Assembly: GCF_001542875.1 (NCBI RefSeq)
Contig: NZ_LMAF01000002.1
Coordinates: forward strand, 767,501-831,500
Length of the DNA: 64,000 nucleotides
Direction of reading: 5' to 3'
From: Erythrobacter sp. YT30
Lineage (GTDB): Bacteria > Pseudomonadota > Alphaproteobacteria > Sphingomonadales > Sphingomonadaceae
Positions 10,857 to 20,897 of this stretch are shown one piece after another. The translations under genes were made by a program, and so were the position numbers. How positions within the stretch are numbered: position 1 is the stretch's first letter; every line of letters begins with the position of its first letter. A model generated the notes under the pieces. That model saw nothing but the letters and a program-made list of their open reading frames with translations, was not told the origin of the DNA and did not search any database.

Positions 10857-12734
10857 TTACGCGGTTTGCGGGCCAGGAGAAGCCCGCTTGGCTGACTTTT
10901 CCGAAGACTTGTCTTCGGGGGTCTTTAATTGCGGCGGTGAAAAGGAGATGATTATGTCACCTGCGCGCGGTTCTGGCCGCGCGGCGTGGGTGAAGAATCG
11001 CAGCGTGCCGCTGGCGCGAATAAGCAGCAGCATATTGGCCGCATCGGGCAGCTTTTCCTGCGCCTGCTCAAAATCAAATTCGTCGGACAGTTTCGTCTTG
11101 CGGAACACCCAGCCTTGAAGCTGGCGCTCGTTCACATCATTGACCCCAAATCCGCTTTCAAAAAGCGCGCGCCCTCTGATGCTTTCAGGCAAGGCGGTGC
11201 GATCTTCTTCGTCGGCGCTTTCGCCCAATTGATAGACGCTGTCGCGGCCGATCTCGTGCGCGAATTCATTGCAGACAAGCGCGTTGTACGCCTCGTTATC
11301 AGTCGCAGCGACGAGTACCTGGAAAGGGGTAAGATCAAGGTTGTGCTCGGTCGCCTCGTTGAGGATTTCGCCATGATAAAAGGGCAGCCCTTCGCGGCGG
11401 GCAGCACCGAGGCTCTGCCATGAAGAATCGACCACCATGACGGGCGTCTTCAGTGCTTTCATTTCCTTGGCGAGCGCAATCGTCCACGGGGTAGAGCCAA
11501 CGATCAGCAGGCCGGGACGCGATGTGCCTTTGACCCCCAGCCACCGCGCCACAGCTTCGATCGTAAAGCCATGCGCAACCACGGTTATGACAACCACGGC
11601 AAAGCTCAATGCGGTAAGCAATTGGCCGCCTTCAATGCCGAGATCGCCAAGCCTCAGCGCGAACAGGCCGGATATGGCAACAAGGACAATGCCACGCGGC
11701 GCGATCCAGGCGACAAACAGACGCTCATTCCATGGCACATTGGTGCCGATCAGTGAGATAAGCACAGTTGCAGGGCGCACGAGGAACAACAGCGCGAGCA
11801 AAAATGCGATGAGCCTTTGCCCTACGTCCTCGCGCGGGTCGAGATAGGCAAGTTCGTCCCATTTGAGCGAGGAGGCGAGTAGGATGAAAATGCCCGAGAC
11901 GAGGAGCACTGCGACATTTTCCTTAAAGGGGTGAATGCTGCGAATGCTGGCGACATCGCGATTGGCCAATGTCACGCCCATGACGGTGACAGCGACAAGG
12001 CCTGCCTCATGCTCAATCGCGTTTGTCGCGACGAAGACGGCGATCACCAGAGTGAATAGCACCGGCACTTTGAGGTATTCCGGGATCGCCCCTCGCGGAA
12101 ACAGGAACACGACAAGACGCGCTGCGGCATAACCGACAAGCCCTGCAAGGATGGCCGCGATGATCAGCGGCGGGACGACTTCGATTATGGACGCGTTTGG
12201 AAAATCCTGACGCCGCCGGAAAAACTCATACGCGATAACAGCGCAAAGCGCGCCAATTGGATCGTTGACGATACCTTCCCATTTGAGGATCGAATTGGGC
12301 CGTGTCTGGATGTTCGATTGTCTCAGCAGCGGGATCACGACGGTCGGCCCTGTTACGATCAGAATACCGCCAAACAGCACCGCAACGGGCCAGACTAGGC
12401 CGGCAATGTAATATCCTGCGGCCGCGCCCAAGGCCCATCCGACGAGCACGCCGATGGTTGCCAATCGCCACACCGCGCTGCCCGAGTGTCTCAATTCCCT
12501 TAGATCAAGACTAAGCCCGCCTTCGAACAAGATCAGCGCGACGCCGACGCTGATCATCGGTTCCAGCACGTCTCCAAAGGCAAGCTCTGGGTCGAGCAGG
12601 CCGGTAACAGGCCCCGCGAGAAATCCTGCCGCAAGCATGAGCACGATTGCGGGATAGCCCGTGCGCCACGCGACCCATTGGGCACCAATGCCCAGCGCGC
12701 CAACGGTGGCTATGACGAGTGCTTGCGACTCCAT
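10857..12734 (-). CDS. Cation:proton antiporter, NhaP/CPA1 type with C-terminal TrkA-N-like domain
   Basis: A 625-residue protein. Residues to about 400 form roughly 12 transmembrane helices with antiporter signatures ALILFEGGLSLDL, TGPTVVIPLL, WEGIVNDPIGAL (the ND ion-binding pair) and WIAPRGIVLVAI. The C-terminal part (GLLIVGSTPWTIALAKEMK onwards) is a Rossmann-like RCK/TrkA-N domain. Its glycine motif is loose, so nucleotide binding is uncertain. It is likely to exchange Na+ or K+ for H+ across the inner membrane; ion preference cannot be read from sequence. Confidence 0.9.
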   Translation of the reverse strand: MESQALVIATVGALGIGAQWVAWRTGYPAIVLMLAAGFLAGPVTGLLDPELAFGDVLEPMISVGVALILFEGGLSLDLRELRHSGSAVWRLATIGVLVGWALGAAAGYYIAGLVWPVAVLFGGILIVTGPTVVIPLLRQSNIQTRPNSILKWEGIVNDPIGALCAVIAYEFFRRRQDFPNASIIEVVPPLIIAAILAGLVGYAAARLVVFLFPRGAIPEYLKVPVLFTLVIAVFVATNAIEHEAGLVAVTVMGVTLANRDVASIRSIHPFKENVAVLLVSGIFILLASSLKWDELAYLDPREDVGQRLIAFLLALLFLVRPATVLISLIGTNVPWNERLFVAWIAPRGIVLVAISGLFALRLGDLGIEGGQLLTALSFAVVVITVVAHGFTIEAVARWLGVKGTSRPGLLIVGSTPWTIALAKEMKALKTPVMVVDSSWQSLGAARREGLPFYHGEILNEATEHNLDLTPFQVLVAATDNEAYNALVCNEFAHEIGRDSVYQLGESADEEDRTALPESIRGRALFESGFGVNDVNERQLQGWVFRKTKLSDEFDFEQAQEKLPDAANMLLLIRASGTLRFFTHAARPEPRAGDIIISFSPPQLKTPEDKSSEKSAKRASPGPQTA

Positions 12735-12766
12735 CTAGGTCGAACCTGTCCGAAGGGACTTCGAGG

Positions 12767-13318
12767 TCATTCGCCCTCGAACTCCATCAGGATATCAACC
12801 GAGAGACCATCTGCACGCAGTTTGGCAGCACCGCCCAAGTCGGGAAGATCGATTACAAACACCGCATGCTGGAGCGCTGCCCCGGCGCTCCGCAAAAGTT
12901 TTGCCGCTGCAAGCGCCGTGCCCCCGGTCGCAATCAGATCATCAACCATAACGACTGTTTCGCCCTGGCTTATGGACGAGGGATCCATTTCGAGGCGGTC
13001 TGTCCCGTATTCCAAGGCATAGTCCACACCAATGGTTTCGACAGGCAGTTTTCCCGGTTTGCGCACTGGAACGAACCCAACGCCCAGATTTGCAGCAACG
13101 GCGGCGCCGAATATGAAACCGCGCGCCTCCATGCCTGCAATCTTCTGGGCCCCTGCAGCCTCAGCGCGCTCTGACAGGAGATTGATCGTTGCAGGCAATC
13201 CCTCCCCGTGGCCGATCAAGGTCGTGATATCGCGAAACTGGATGCCCGGCTTGGGAAAATCAGGCACCGTTCGGATGAGCGCTTTGAGATCATCGGGAGA
13301 TAGCTTGCCAGCGCTCAT
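12767..13318 (-). CDS. apt: Adenine phosphoribosyltransferase
   Basis: A 183-residue purine-salvage enzyme converting adenine and PRPP to AMP. The PRPP-binding loop is VVMVDDLIATGGTALAA, with the family segments FPKPGIQFRDITTLI, GMEARGFIFGAAVA and VRKPGKLPVET. The length and all the motifs are those of bacterial Apt. It is downstream of petC on the same strand, separated by about 110 bases containing a possible hairpin, so it may have its own promoter. Confidence 0.96.
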   Translation of the reverse strand: MSAGKLSPDDLKALIRTVPDFPKPGIQFRDITTLIGHGEGLPATINLLSERAEAAGAQKIAGMEARGFIFGAAVAANLGVGFVPVRKPGKLPVETIGVDYALEYGTDRLEMDPSSISQGETVVMVDDLIATGGTALAAAKLLRSAGAALQHAVFVIDLPDLGGAAKLRADGLSVDILMEFEGE

Positions 13319-13366
13319 AGCGGCCTTTCAGAATGCGACACGGGTTCAAGCCGCCCACAAAGCAGA

Positions 13367-13400
13367 GCGCCCCACCATCCGCAAGGGGACGATGGGGCGC
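13367..13400 (-). terminator. Possible hairpin between petC and apt
   Basis: Eight-base perfect arms GCGCCCCA / TGGGGCGC enclose an 18-base loop, downstream of petC on its coding strand. There is no following T-run, so it would be at best a weak or Rho-assisted terminator or an mRNA-stabilising structure for petABC. Confidence 0.3.
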
Positions 13401-13431
13401 CTAACATGAATTGATAAAGCCTGATTGGGCC

Positions 13432-14286
13432 TTAAGCCTTTTTCTTCTTGCCTTTTTTGCCAGCCCAAATTTGCTTGTAGGACATGAAGGCAAGGAAGGT
13501 AGCAAAAGCCAGGAAGCCGATCACGAACCAGCCGGTTTGCTTGCGCTGCACCAGCGAAGGTTCAGCCGTCCAGGTCAGGAATGCCGCGATATCTGCAGCC
13601 ATCTGCTCTGGCGTCGCTTCTGTTCCATCCGCATAGGTGATGAGATCAGGATAAAGCTGCGGCGGCATCGCGATGTTGATGTTGTAGAAGTACTCGTTGA
13701 AATAGAGGCCGCTTGGCGTCTCAAAATCAGGAGACTTCGCAACGTCTTCTGGATCGGGCTCGTTATAGCCGAGCATGAGCGAATAAACGTAGTTCACACC
13801 ATCCTTGCGCGCCTTGGTGATCAGCGAGAGATCAGGCGGGAGCGCATTGTTGTTGGCAATACGAGCGGCGACTTCGTTTGGATAGGGTGAAGGGAATTGA
13901 TCGGTCGGTTCACCGGGGCGCGTGGTTTCTTCACCGGTGGTCGGATCGATACCAGGTACGCTCCAGGTTGCCGCTTCAGCGCGGACTTCGGCTTCAGTGT
14001 AACCGAGCTGCTCGAGGTTGCGGAACGCAACGTACTTCATGCTGTGACATGCCGAGCAAACTTCTTTGTAGACCTGATAGCCGCGCTGCAATTGCGCATA
14101 GTCCCACTTACCCAGCGGACCATCGAAAGCGAACCCGCCTGCAGGCTGGATGTTCTCTTCCTGGAACGCGTAATAGTCGGGTTTCTCCGGCGTGGCATAA
14201 TTGAAGATGCCAGGCACCATGGACCACAGCACGAGGATGCCGCACAGGACCAGACCGAAAATGATGCCTCCAAGGCGGATAGTCAT
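13432..14286 (-). CDS. petC: Cytochrome c1 of the bc1 complex
   Basis: A 284-residue c-type cytochrome. The haem-c site is VCSACHSMKY, a probable Met axial ligand lies in NIAMPPQLY, and a C-terminal transmembrane anchor (TGWFVIGFLAFATFLAFM) is followed by a lysine-rich cytoplasmic tail. The N-terminus is a signal sequence. It transfers electrons from the Rieske protein to soluble or membrane cytochrome c in respiratory complex III. It is third in the petA-petB-petC order typical of alphaproteobacteria. Confidence 0.95.
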   Translation of the reverse strand: MTIRLGGIIFGLVLCGILVLWSMVPGIFNYATPEKPDYYAFQEENIQPAGGFAFDGPLGKWDYAQLQRGYQVYKEVCSACHSMKYVAFRNLEQLGYTEAEVRAEAATWSVPGIDPTTGEETTRPGEPTDQFPSPYPNEVAARIANNNALPPDLSLITKARKDGVNYVYSLMLGYNEPDPEDVAKSPDFETPSGLYFNEYFYNINIAMPPQLYPDLITYADGTEATPEQMAADIAAFLTWTAEPSLVQRKQTGWFVIGFLAFATFLAFMSYKQIWAGKKGKKKKA

Positions 14287-14348
14287 GACCGAACTCTTTC
14301 TATCTATCAGGTCAAAAATGCAGGTTTGCTATCGACGCTGAGTTATTC

Positions 14349-15719
14349 TTACTCAGCAGGCTGAAGCGAACCGTCAGGATCCTCGGGAAGAGGCTTCACG
14401 ACTTTGCCGGGATTTTCCCCGCCGCCCGACGAACCGCCGTGCTTGTCATCCGAACCCAGCACAGCTTCCGTGATTGAGAACGGCAGCGGCTTTGGAACTT
14501 CGATCTGACTGATGATCGGCAGGATCACAAGGAAGTGCAGGAAGTAATAGAAAGTCGCGATCTGGCTGATCAGAACATAGGGTTCTGCCGCCGGTGCACC
14601 GCCACAATAGGTGAGCACGAGCATGGTGACAACGAGCACCCAGAAGAACTTCTGGAACAGCGGACGATACGAGCCTGAACGCACCGGGCTCTTATCGAGC
14701 CATGGCAGGATGAACCACACCAGGATCGATCCGAACATTGCGATCACGCCGAGCAGTTTAGCTTCGATCAGCACGATACCGGTGAACGGAATGGTGAGAT
14801 CGCCGGTGAACGCACGCAGGATCGCGTAGAATGGCAGGAAGTACCATTCAGGAACGATGTTCGCAGGTGTCGAAAGCGGGTTAGCCTCAATGTAGTTGTC
14901 CGGGTGGCCCAGCACGTTCGGTGCAAAGAACACGAACAGCGAGAACACGATGAGGACGAGGCCCAGGAACCAGCCATCCTTCGCCGTATAATACGGGTGG
15001 AACGGCACGGTGTCGCTTTCCTTCTTCACTTCAACGCCCGTCGGGTTTGACGATCCGGGAATGTGCAGTGCCCAGATGTGCAGGATCACAACGCCGGCAA
15101 TCACAAAGGGCAGCAGGAAGTGGAGTGAGAAGAAGCGATTGAGGGTTGAATCGTTCGGCGCATAGCCACCAACGAGCCAGACTTGTAGCGGCTCACCCAC
15201 AAGCGGGATAGCGCCAAACAGGCCGGTGATCACTTTCGCACCCCAGAAGCTCATCTGACCCCAGGGCAGAACGTAGCCCATAAACGCGGTCGCCATCATC
15301 AACAGGAAGATGACCACGCCCAGCAGCCAGATCATCTCGCGCGGGGCCTTGTAGGACGAATAATAAAGACCACGGAAAATGTGGAGATAGATGACGATAA
15401 AGAAGAAGCTGGCGCCGTTGGCGTGCGCGTAACGCAGTGCCCAGCCCCAGTTCACGTTGCGCATGATGTGCTCAACTTGCGCGAATGCCACTTCGGTGTT
15501 CGATGCATAGTGCATCGCCAGAATGACGCCGGTCACGATCTGAACCATAAGGAAGAAACCGGCAAGGACGCCGAAATTCCACATATAGTTGAGATTGCGC
15601 GGCACCGGATAGCCTGCACCCACCGCATTATAAATCATGCGTGGAAGCGGCAGTTTTTCGTCCATCCACTGTGTGAAGGCGGTTTTCGGTTCGTACTGTT
15701 TTGCCCAGGCGAAACTCAT
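14349..15719 (-). CDS. petB: Cytochrome b of the bc1 complex
   Basis: A 456-residue polytopic protein, full-length (b6 and subunit-IV regions joined) as in proteobacteria. Haem-ligand helices contain [21 protein letters not shown] and [21 protein letters not shown]. The Qo-site PEWY motif is in [17 protein letters not shown], and the Qo helix [14 protein letters not shown] is present. A Gly/Asp/Pro-rich tail ends the protein. It oxidises ubiquinol and reduces ubiquinone in the inner membrane. Confidence 0.97.
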   Translation of the reverse strand: MSFAWAKQYEPKTAFTQWMDEKLPLPRMIYNAVGAGYPVPRNLNYMWNFGVLAGFFLMVQIVTGVILAMHYASNTEVAFAQVEHIMRNVNWGWALRYAHANGASFFFIVIYLHIFRGLYYSSYKAPREMIWLLGVVIFLLMMATAFMGYVLPWGQMSFWGAKVITGLFGAIPLVGEPLQVWLVGGYAPNDSTLNRFFSLHFLLPFVIAGVVILHIWALHIPGSSNPTGVEVKKESDTVPFHPYYTAKDGWFLGLVLIVFSLFVFFAPNVLGHPDNYIEANPLSTPANIVPEWYFLPFYAILRAFTGDLTIPFTGIVLIEAKLLGVIAMFGSILVWFILPWLDKSPVRSGSYRPLFQKFFWVLVVTMLVLTYCGGAPAAEPYVLISQIATFYYFLHFLVILPIISQIEVPKPLPFSITEAVLGSDDKHGGSSGGGENPGKVVKPLPEDPDGSLQPAE

Positions 15720-15774
15720 GTCAATCTCTCAACTTACAATTCGTCGCAGAATAGCGTGTTCAATATACGTACAA

Positions 15775-16359
15775 TCAGCCGACACGGATGACAGTGTCGG
15801 ATTGGAAGGAATATTCGGGAACGGCGAGGTTGGTCGGCGCGGGGCCTTTGCGGATGCGGCCAGCAACATCATAGTGCGAGCCGTGGCATGGACAGAAATA
15901 GCCGTTAAATTCGCCCTTGTTCTCGCCCTCGCCAGCACCAAGCGGCACACAGCCAAGGTGAGTGCAGACGCCGAGAGTGATCAAAATATCTTCGTTGCCC
16001 TCACCCAACCGCTCTTCCAGGGTGGCGGGATCGCGCATGTTGGCGCCGTCATCCGCTTTCGCAGCAGCGATTTCCTCAGGCGTCAGGCGCTTTACGAACA
16101 GGGGCTGACCGCGGAATACATCCTTGATTGCCTGACCGGGCTCAACCGATGAAACGTCCACCAACGTGGTCGATGCGGCGAGAACGTCCGCAGTTGGCGC
16201 CATTTGTGCAACCAGAGGGAACACCACTGCGGCACCACCGACACCGGCAGTGCTGATGGCAGCAATGTGGATCCAGTCGCGGCGACGTACGCCCTCTTCC
16301 GAGTTGTCTGCAGTTTCTGAACTGTCAGGAGCAGTAGCAACACCGCTTGCGTCAGCCAT
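15775..16359 (-). CDS. petA: Ubiquinol-cytochrome c reductase iron-sulfur (Rieske) subunit
   Basis: A 194-residue protein with an N-terminal twin-arginine-like segment (GVRRRDWIHIAAIST) that doubles as the membrane anchor. A Rieske fold with cluster-binding boxes CTHLGC and CPCHGSHYD follows. It carries electrons from quinol to cytochrome c1. It is the promoter-proximal gene of petABC; about 230 bases upstream are free of genes and should hold the operon promoter, although no clear consensus box was recognised there. Confidence 0.96.
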   Translation of the reverse strand: MADASGVATAPDSSETADNSEEGVRRRDWIHIAAISTAGVGGAAVVFPLVAQMAPTADVLAASTTLVDVSSVEPGQAIKDVFRGQPLFVKRLTPEEIAAAKADDGANMRDPATLEERLGEGNEDILITLGVCTHLGCVPLGAGEGENKGEFNGYFCPCHGSHYDVAGRIRKGPAPTNLAVPEYSFQSDTVIRVG

Positions 16360-16589
16360 TGTATCAACACCCTAATCGTTTGGGCGCACAGACCATTTGG
16401 CCAGCGCGCGTAAAAGTTATTCTTTTTCACGCCATCAGGCGCGTCGTGATGTTATCCCGTGCTTTGCGCACCAACCGATGAAACTCGGTATCAGTGAATT
16501 TGCGCTGGGCGGATAACCAAGTCTGTCAAAAAGTCCAACATTGTTTTGAACATCGCCTGTTCGCTTTCGCGCAAGACAAGTCCGCAATG

Positions 16590-17342
16590 TCAGCCAATGG
16601 CAATCAGGCTGATTTGGCGACCATATCCCGGCTCGGCGGCAAATGATGCTCTTCTGTAGGAATGATAACGCTCGGAGTTCGCAAAAGTATCCCGCGCGGT
16701 GTCATGAATCTTTTCAATCCCGGATTTTTGAAGCGTCGCAATGACATAGCCCGGCAAATCGAAGTGCCAACGCGGGGTGCCATTTCTATCTGGCGCTGAG
16801 GCAAAATGCGGCTCGTCATCGGCTCCGAATTGCTCACGAAAAGGAGCGTCTACTTCATAGCTCGACTGCGCAATTGTCGGGCCGATTGCAGCTGCAATCC
16901 GGCTTCGGTTTGCCCCCAGTTTTTCCATCGCGGCAATGGTGTTTTCCAAAACGCCGCCATGCGCGCCGCGCCATCCGGCATGCGCCGCGCCGACAATTCC
17001 CGATTCTCGATCGGCGAAAAGGATGGGCGCGCAATCGGCTGTCACAACGCCAATTGCGAGACCGGGCTCTGCTGTGACCACAGCGTCGGCGACAGGGCGA
17101 CCTTCGGGTGTATCCTCCCACGCATCTGTAACCGCAATCACATCTGGCGAGTGGACCTGATGCGGCATGACCACCGTCGAACCTTTCGCGATGGCTTGTG
17201 CCGCTCGCGTTCTTAGGTCAGCGATAAGCGCCGGATCACCCGGTCCGCCATACCCAAACTGATGAGCGCCGCGTATCGAGCCGAAAAAGCCGTGCGGCAC
17301 ATCACCCAGCACATCGCTGCGCTCAATATCGAAATCAGCCAT
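16590..17342 (-). CDS. pgeF: Peptidoglycan editing factor / laccase-domain purine nucleoside phosphorylase
   Basis: A 250-residue YfiH/DUF152 protein. The family's metal-binding residues are in VVMPHQVHS, VTADCAPILF and VGAAHAGWRGA, and the C-terminus has NSERYHSYRRA. Members have been assigned purine nucleoside phosphorylase activity and, in E. coli, a role in removing L-Ser from peptidoglycan precursors. The start ATG overlaps the last eight bases of pepN, so the two are translationally linked; a longer in-frame start inside pepN was rejected. Confidence 0.9.
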   Translation of the reverse strand: MADFDIERSDVLGDVPHGFFGSIRGAHQFGYGGPGDPALIADLRTRAAQAIAKGSTVVMPHQVHSPDVIAVTDAWEDTPEGRPVADAVVTAEPGLAIGVVTADCAPILFADRESGIVGAAHAGWRGAHGGVLENTIAAMEKLGANRSRIAAAIGPTIAQSSYEVDAPFREQFGADDEPHFASAPDRNGTPRWHFDLPGYVIATLQKSGIEKIHDTARDTFANSERYHSYRRASFAAEPGYGRQISLIAIG

Positions 17343-20025
17343 CAAGCGAGCGCGAGACTTGTTCAAACGTGTCGCGCGATAGGTTGTCCGCTTTGGCAAT
17401 CCGCTCAAGCTCCGCCTTCATCAGCGCAGCCCGGCCCGGCTCGATCCGCCGCCATTTGCCAAGCGGGGACACAAACCGCGCCGCCGTCTGCGGATTGATC
17501 GGATCGAGCGCGAGGATCACATCAGCAATCATGCGGTACCCCTCGCCGCTTGCATCGTGGAAACCCTTTGGATTGCCCGCAAACGCCATATACAAAGAGC
17601 GCACGCGGTTGGGATTGTTCATTGTGAAATCAGGATGCTCGGCGAGCGCCTTTACCTGATTGATCACGTCATCATGCAGAGAAAGCGCTTGCAGGGTGAA
17701 CCATTTGTCGATGACGAGGTCATTGCCTTTAAAACGGTCATAGAACGCAGCAAGACGCTCCTCGCGTTCCGGGGCTTTCAGACCGGCAAGCACCATCATC
17801 GCGCCCTGACGATCGGTCATGTTGCCGGCGCTATCGAATTGTCGTGCGGCCATCCCCGCCGCTTTTTCAGGATCACTCGCTGCGAGCAGTGCGAGCGCCT
17901 GTGCCTTGACCTTGCGCGCGCCGCGCCCTGCCGGATCATCGAAGGGAACAGCCTCAGCGCGGGCGTAAAGCCCTTCAAGCTCGCGCTTCAGGACGGTGCC
18001 GAGCGTGGTCTTCAACTGTTCGCGCTCGGCATGGATCGCGCCAGGATCAGCTTTGCGCTCGCCCGAGGGTGGGCCAGCGGGCGACGAGGATGCCATCGCT
18101 TCGAATAGATAAGTCTCGCTTGGCAGGATCATCAATTCGCCGCGCATCGCATCATCAAGCTCTTCATCGGCTATGATTGCACGGAAGGCGTCTGCGATCA
18201 CGCGTTTGCCGGTCGCACGCTCTTCTTCATCAAGCTCGCCCGATGCCGCCGCGACCAGATGGCCGACGCTCAATTCCTGCATTGCTTCGTATCGGGCGAA
18301 CGGATCGTTATCGCGCGCGGCGAGGAAGGCGAGCGCCTCTCGCGACATGGCGCGCTCAATGATGACGGGTGCGGTAAAGCCGCGATTGATCGATACGATC
18401 GGATCAGGGCCTGTGAGAGGGAGCTCAAACGTCTCTTCAGCTTCCTTGAGCACAATTAATTGCTCTTCGCCAAGACTGCCCGTTTCGCCGCAATGCACGG
18501 CGATCCGCAGCGGGATCGGCATCGGGCCCTTGTTCGTCTGGCCCGGCGTATCCGGGATCGTCTGGCTGAGCGTCAATGTGAAACCGCGCGCGGTGTTTTG
18601 CTGGCTTACGGAGATACGCGGCGTTCCCGCCTGGCGATACCACCTGCGAAACTGCGCAAGTTGCAGTTCGGCGCCTTCTTCGATGGCCGAGATGAAATCT
18701 TCACACGTCGCCGCTTCGCCATCGTGGCGATCGAAATAGAGGTCGGTGCCTTTGCGGAAACGTTCTTCCCCCGCCATGCTGCGCATCATGCGGATGACTT
18801 CAGCGCCCTTGTTGTAGACGGTAGCGGTGTAGAAATTCGAGATTTCGCGGTAACTGTCAGGCCGGATGGGATGCGCCAAGGGCCCTGCATCTTCGGGGAA
18901 TTGCGCGGCGCGCAGGATGCGCACATCCTCAATCCGTTTCACAGCTTCGCCTCGCATATCCTGACTGAAAAGCTGATCGCGAAGGACGGTAAAGCCCTCT
19001 TTCAAGGACAGTTGAAACCAGTCGCGGCAGGTGATGCGATTGCCTGACCAATTGTGAAAATACTCATGCGCAATCACGCCTTCGACAGCGTCAAAATCAT
19101 CGTCGGTCGCAGTATCGGGATCGGCGAGGACGTACTTCGTGTTGAAGACGTTGAGGCCCTTGTTCTCCATCGCGCCCATGTTGAAATCGGAAACCGCGAC
19201 GATGTTATAGAGGTCGAGATCGTATTCGCGCCCGAACGTCTCTTCGTCCCACTTCATCGATTGGTGGAGCGATTTGAGCGCATGATCCGTGCGGTCAATG
19301 TCTTCTGCGCGGACCCAGATATTGCATTCAACCTCGCGGCCCGATTGGGTTGTGAAAGGCCCCGAATGCGCGACCAAATCGCCTGCGACCAGCGCGAAAA
19401 GGTATGACGGCTTGGGCCATGGATCATGCCATTCGGCAAAGTGTCGGCCATCTTCCAAATCGCCTGTCTCTGTCTTGTTGCCATTGCACAGAAGGATCGG
19501 GAATTGGTCTTTCGCCCCCTGCATCCGAACGCTGTAGGTTGAGAGCACGTCGGGCCTATCGGGGAAGAACGTGATCCGCCTGAACCCTTCAGCCTCGCAC
19601 TGGGTGCAAAGCATACCGTTTGAGGCGTAGAGACCCATAAGGGCGGTGTTCTTGTCAGGCTGGATCGTGGTGGTGATTTCCACCGTGTGCTTAGCGCCGG
19701 GCAGGGACACGATCAGATCGGCGCCTTCCATACGCCAGTCATCAGATGCCTCGCCATCCACACGTACGCTGTCCGCTTTCAGGCTGTCGCCGTTCAAAAA
19801 CAATTCGCCACTTGGCTCGGCATCCGGGTTGCGCTCCACTTTGAGCGTCGCTGCTACCGTCGTCGCCTCGACCCCCAGATCGAAATGGAGCCGCGTTTCA
19901 GGAAGCAACCATGGATAGGGTTTGTAATCCTCTCGCCGAATGACGGGCGGTTCTTTCGGCATTGTCGCTGCATCGGCGAGTTCGGGGTTGCCTTCAGGGT
20001 TTGTCGGGGTTGTCGCGATATCCAT
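17335..20025 (-). CDS. pepN: Aminopeptidase N
   Basis: An 896-residue M1 zinc metallopeptidase, close in length to E. coli PepN. The GAMEN exopeptidase motif is near residue 282 and the zinc site HEYFHNWSGN near residue 319, with the second Glu ligand in LSLKEGFTV. The catalytic tyrosine is in TATVYNKGAEVI. No signal peptide is present, so it is cytoplasmic and trims N-terminal residues from peptides. It is followed by pgeF with overlapping ends. Confidence 0.96.
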   Translation of the reverse strand: MDIATTPTNPEGNPELADAATMPKEPPVIRREDYKPYPWLLPETRLHFDLGVEATTVAATLKVERNPDAEPSGELFLNGDSLKADSVRVDGEASDDWRMEGADLIVSLPGAKHTVEITTTIQPDKNTALMGLYASNGMLCTQCEAEGFRRITFFPDRPDVLSTYSVRMQGAKDQFPILLCNGNKTETGDLEDGRHFAEWHDPWPKPSYLFALVAGDLVAHSGPFTTQSGREVECNIWVRAEDIDRTDHALKSLHQSMKWDEETFGREYDLDLYNIVAVSDFNMGAMENKGLNVFNTKYVLADPDTATDDDFDAVEGVIAHEYFHNWSGNRITCRDWFQLSLKEGFTVLRDQLFSQDMRGEAVKRIEDVRILRAAQFPEDAGPLAHPIRPDSYREISNFYTATVYNKGAEVIRMMRSMAGEERFRKGTDLYFDRHDGEAATCEDFISAIEEGAELQLAQFRRWYRQAGTPRISVSQQNTARGFTLTLSQTIPDTPGQTNKGPMPIPLRIAVHCGETGSLGEEQLIVLKEAEETFELPLTGPDPIVSINRGFTAPVIIERAMSREALAFLAARDNDPFARYEAMQELSVGHLVAAASGELDEEERATGKRVIADAFRAIIADEELDDAMRGELMILPSETYLFEAMASSSPAGPPSGERKADPGAIHAEREQLKTTLGTVLKRELEGLYARAEAVPFDDPAGRGARKVKAQALALLAASDPEKAAGMAARQFDSAGNMTDRQGAMMVLAGLKAPEREERLAAFYDRFKGNDLVIDKWFTLQALSLHDDVINQVKALAEHPDFTMNNPNRVRSLYMAFAGNPKGFHDASGEGYRMIADVILALDPINPQTAARFVSPLGKWRRIEPGRAALMKAELERIAKADNLSRDTFEQVSRSLDG

Positions 20026-20078
20026 GGGCTAGAGATTTAGGTTGATTTGCGCGCACGTCCAGCGCCACAGCATGCCGC

Positions 20079-20897
20079 ATGGCACATTTGTTGATATTCG
20101 GGCTCGGCTACACGGCGAAACGGATCAAGGCGGCGGTGGAGCAGCCATCCAGCCAAGGGGCCTGGAGCGTCGATGCGACAGGCAGTGCAGGCAATCTTGA
20201 TTTCGAGGATCGAGACGCCGTGCTTTGCGCGCTGGATCAGGCGACGCACATTCTGTCATCCGTCCCGCCCAATCGGGAAACTGGCAGCGATTCCGTTCTG
20301 GATGCCTACGGCGATGAATTGAAAGGCCGGGCGCTTTTCTACCTCTCCTCGACCGGGGTCTATGGTGATCAAGAGGGCTCTTGGGTTGATGAGGCAACAC
20401 CCACTATCGCGCAAACCAGCGAGGGGCGCCGCAATGCGCGCGCCGAGGCAGACGCGGCATGGACGGAGATGGACGCGCGCGTTTTTCGCCTTCCCGGCAT
20501 TTATGGCCCCGGTCGCAGCGCGCTTGACCGGGTGCGCGAGGGAAAAGCGCGGCGTATTGATCTACCCGGACAAGTGTTTAGCCGAGTGCATGTCGATGAT
20601 ATTGTCAGCGGCGTGGTGACCGCGCTCACACAGGATGCGCCTGCTGGCGCATACAATCTCGGCGATGATCTACCGGCGAGCGGCAATGCGGTGACCGAAT
20701 ACGCCTGCCAATTGCTCGGGCTTGAGCCGCCGCCAATGGAGGCGCTTGAGGAGGCCAATCTCTCTGAAATGGCGCGCGGGTTTTACATGGAAAACCGCCG
20801 CGTCGCGAACGGCAAGGCCAAACGCGTGCTTGGATGGCAGCCGCAATACCCGACATACGTTGAAGGGTTAACGAGCCTGTTTGGCTCTGAGCGCTAG
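20079..20897 (+). CDS. Extended-SDR NAD(P)-binding protein (YeeZ-like)
   Basis: A 272-residue Rossmann protein beginning HLLIFGLGYTAKRI (GxGxxx dinucleotide loop), with SSTGVYGDQEG and FRLPGIYGPGRSALD characteristic of atypical epimerase-like proteins. The usual YxxxK is not obvious, as in the YeeZ group. It starts 53 bases from divergent pepN and converges with the EamA gene, overlapping its 3' end by 30 bases. The substrate is unknown. Confidence 0.8.
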   Translation: MAHLLIFGLGYTAKRIKAAVEQPSSQGAWSVDATGSAGNLDFEDRDAVLCALDQATHILSSVPPNRETGSDSVLDAYGDELKGRALFYLSSTGVYGDQEGSWVDEATPTIAQTSEGRRNARAEADAAWTEMDARVFRLPGIYGPGRSALDRVREGKARRIDLPGQVFSRVHVDDIVSGVVTALTQDAPAGAYNLGDDLPASGNAVTEYACQLLGLEPPPMEALEEANLSEMARGFYMENRRVANGKAKRVLGWQPQYPTYVEGLTSLFGSER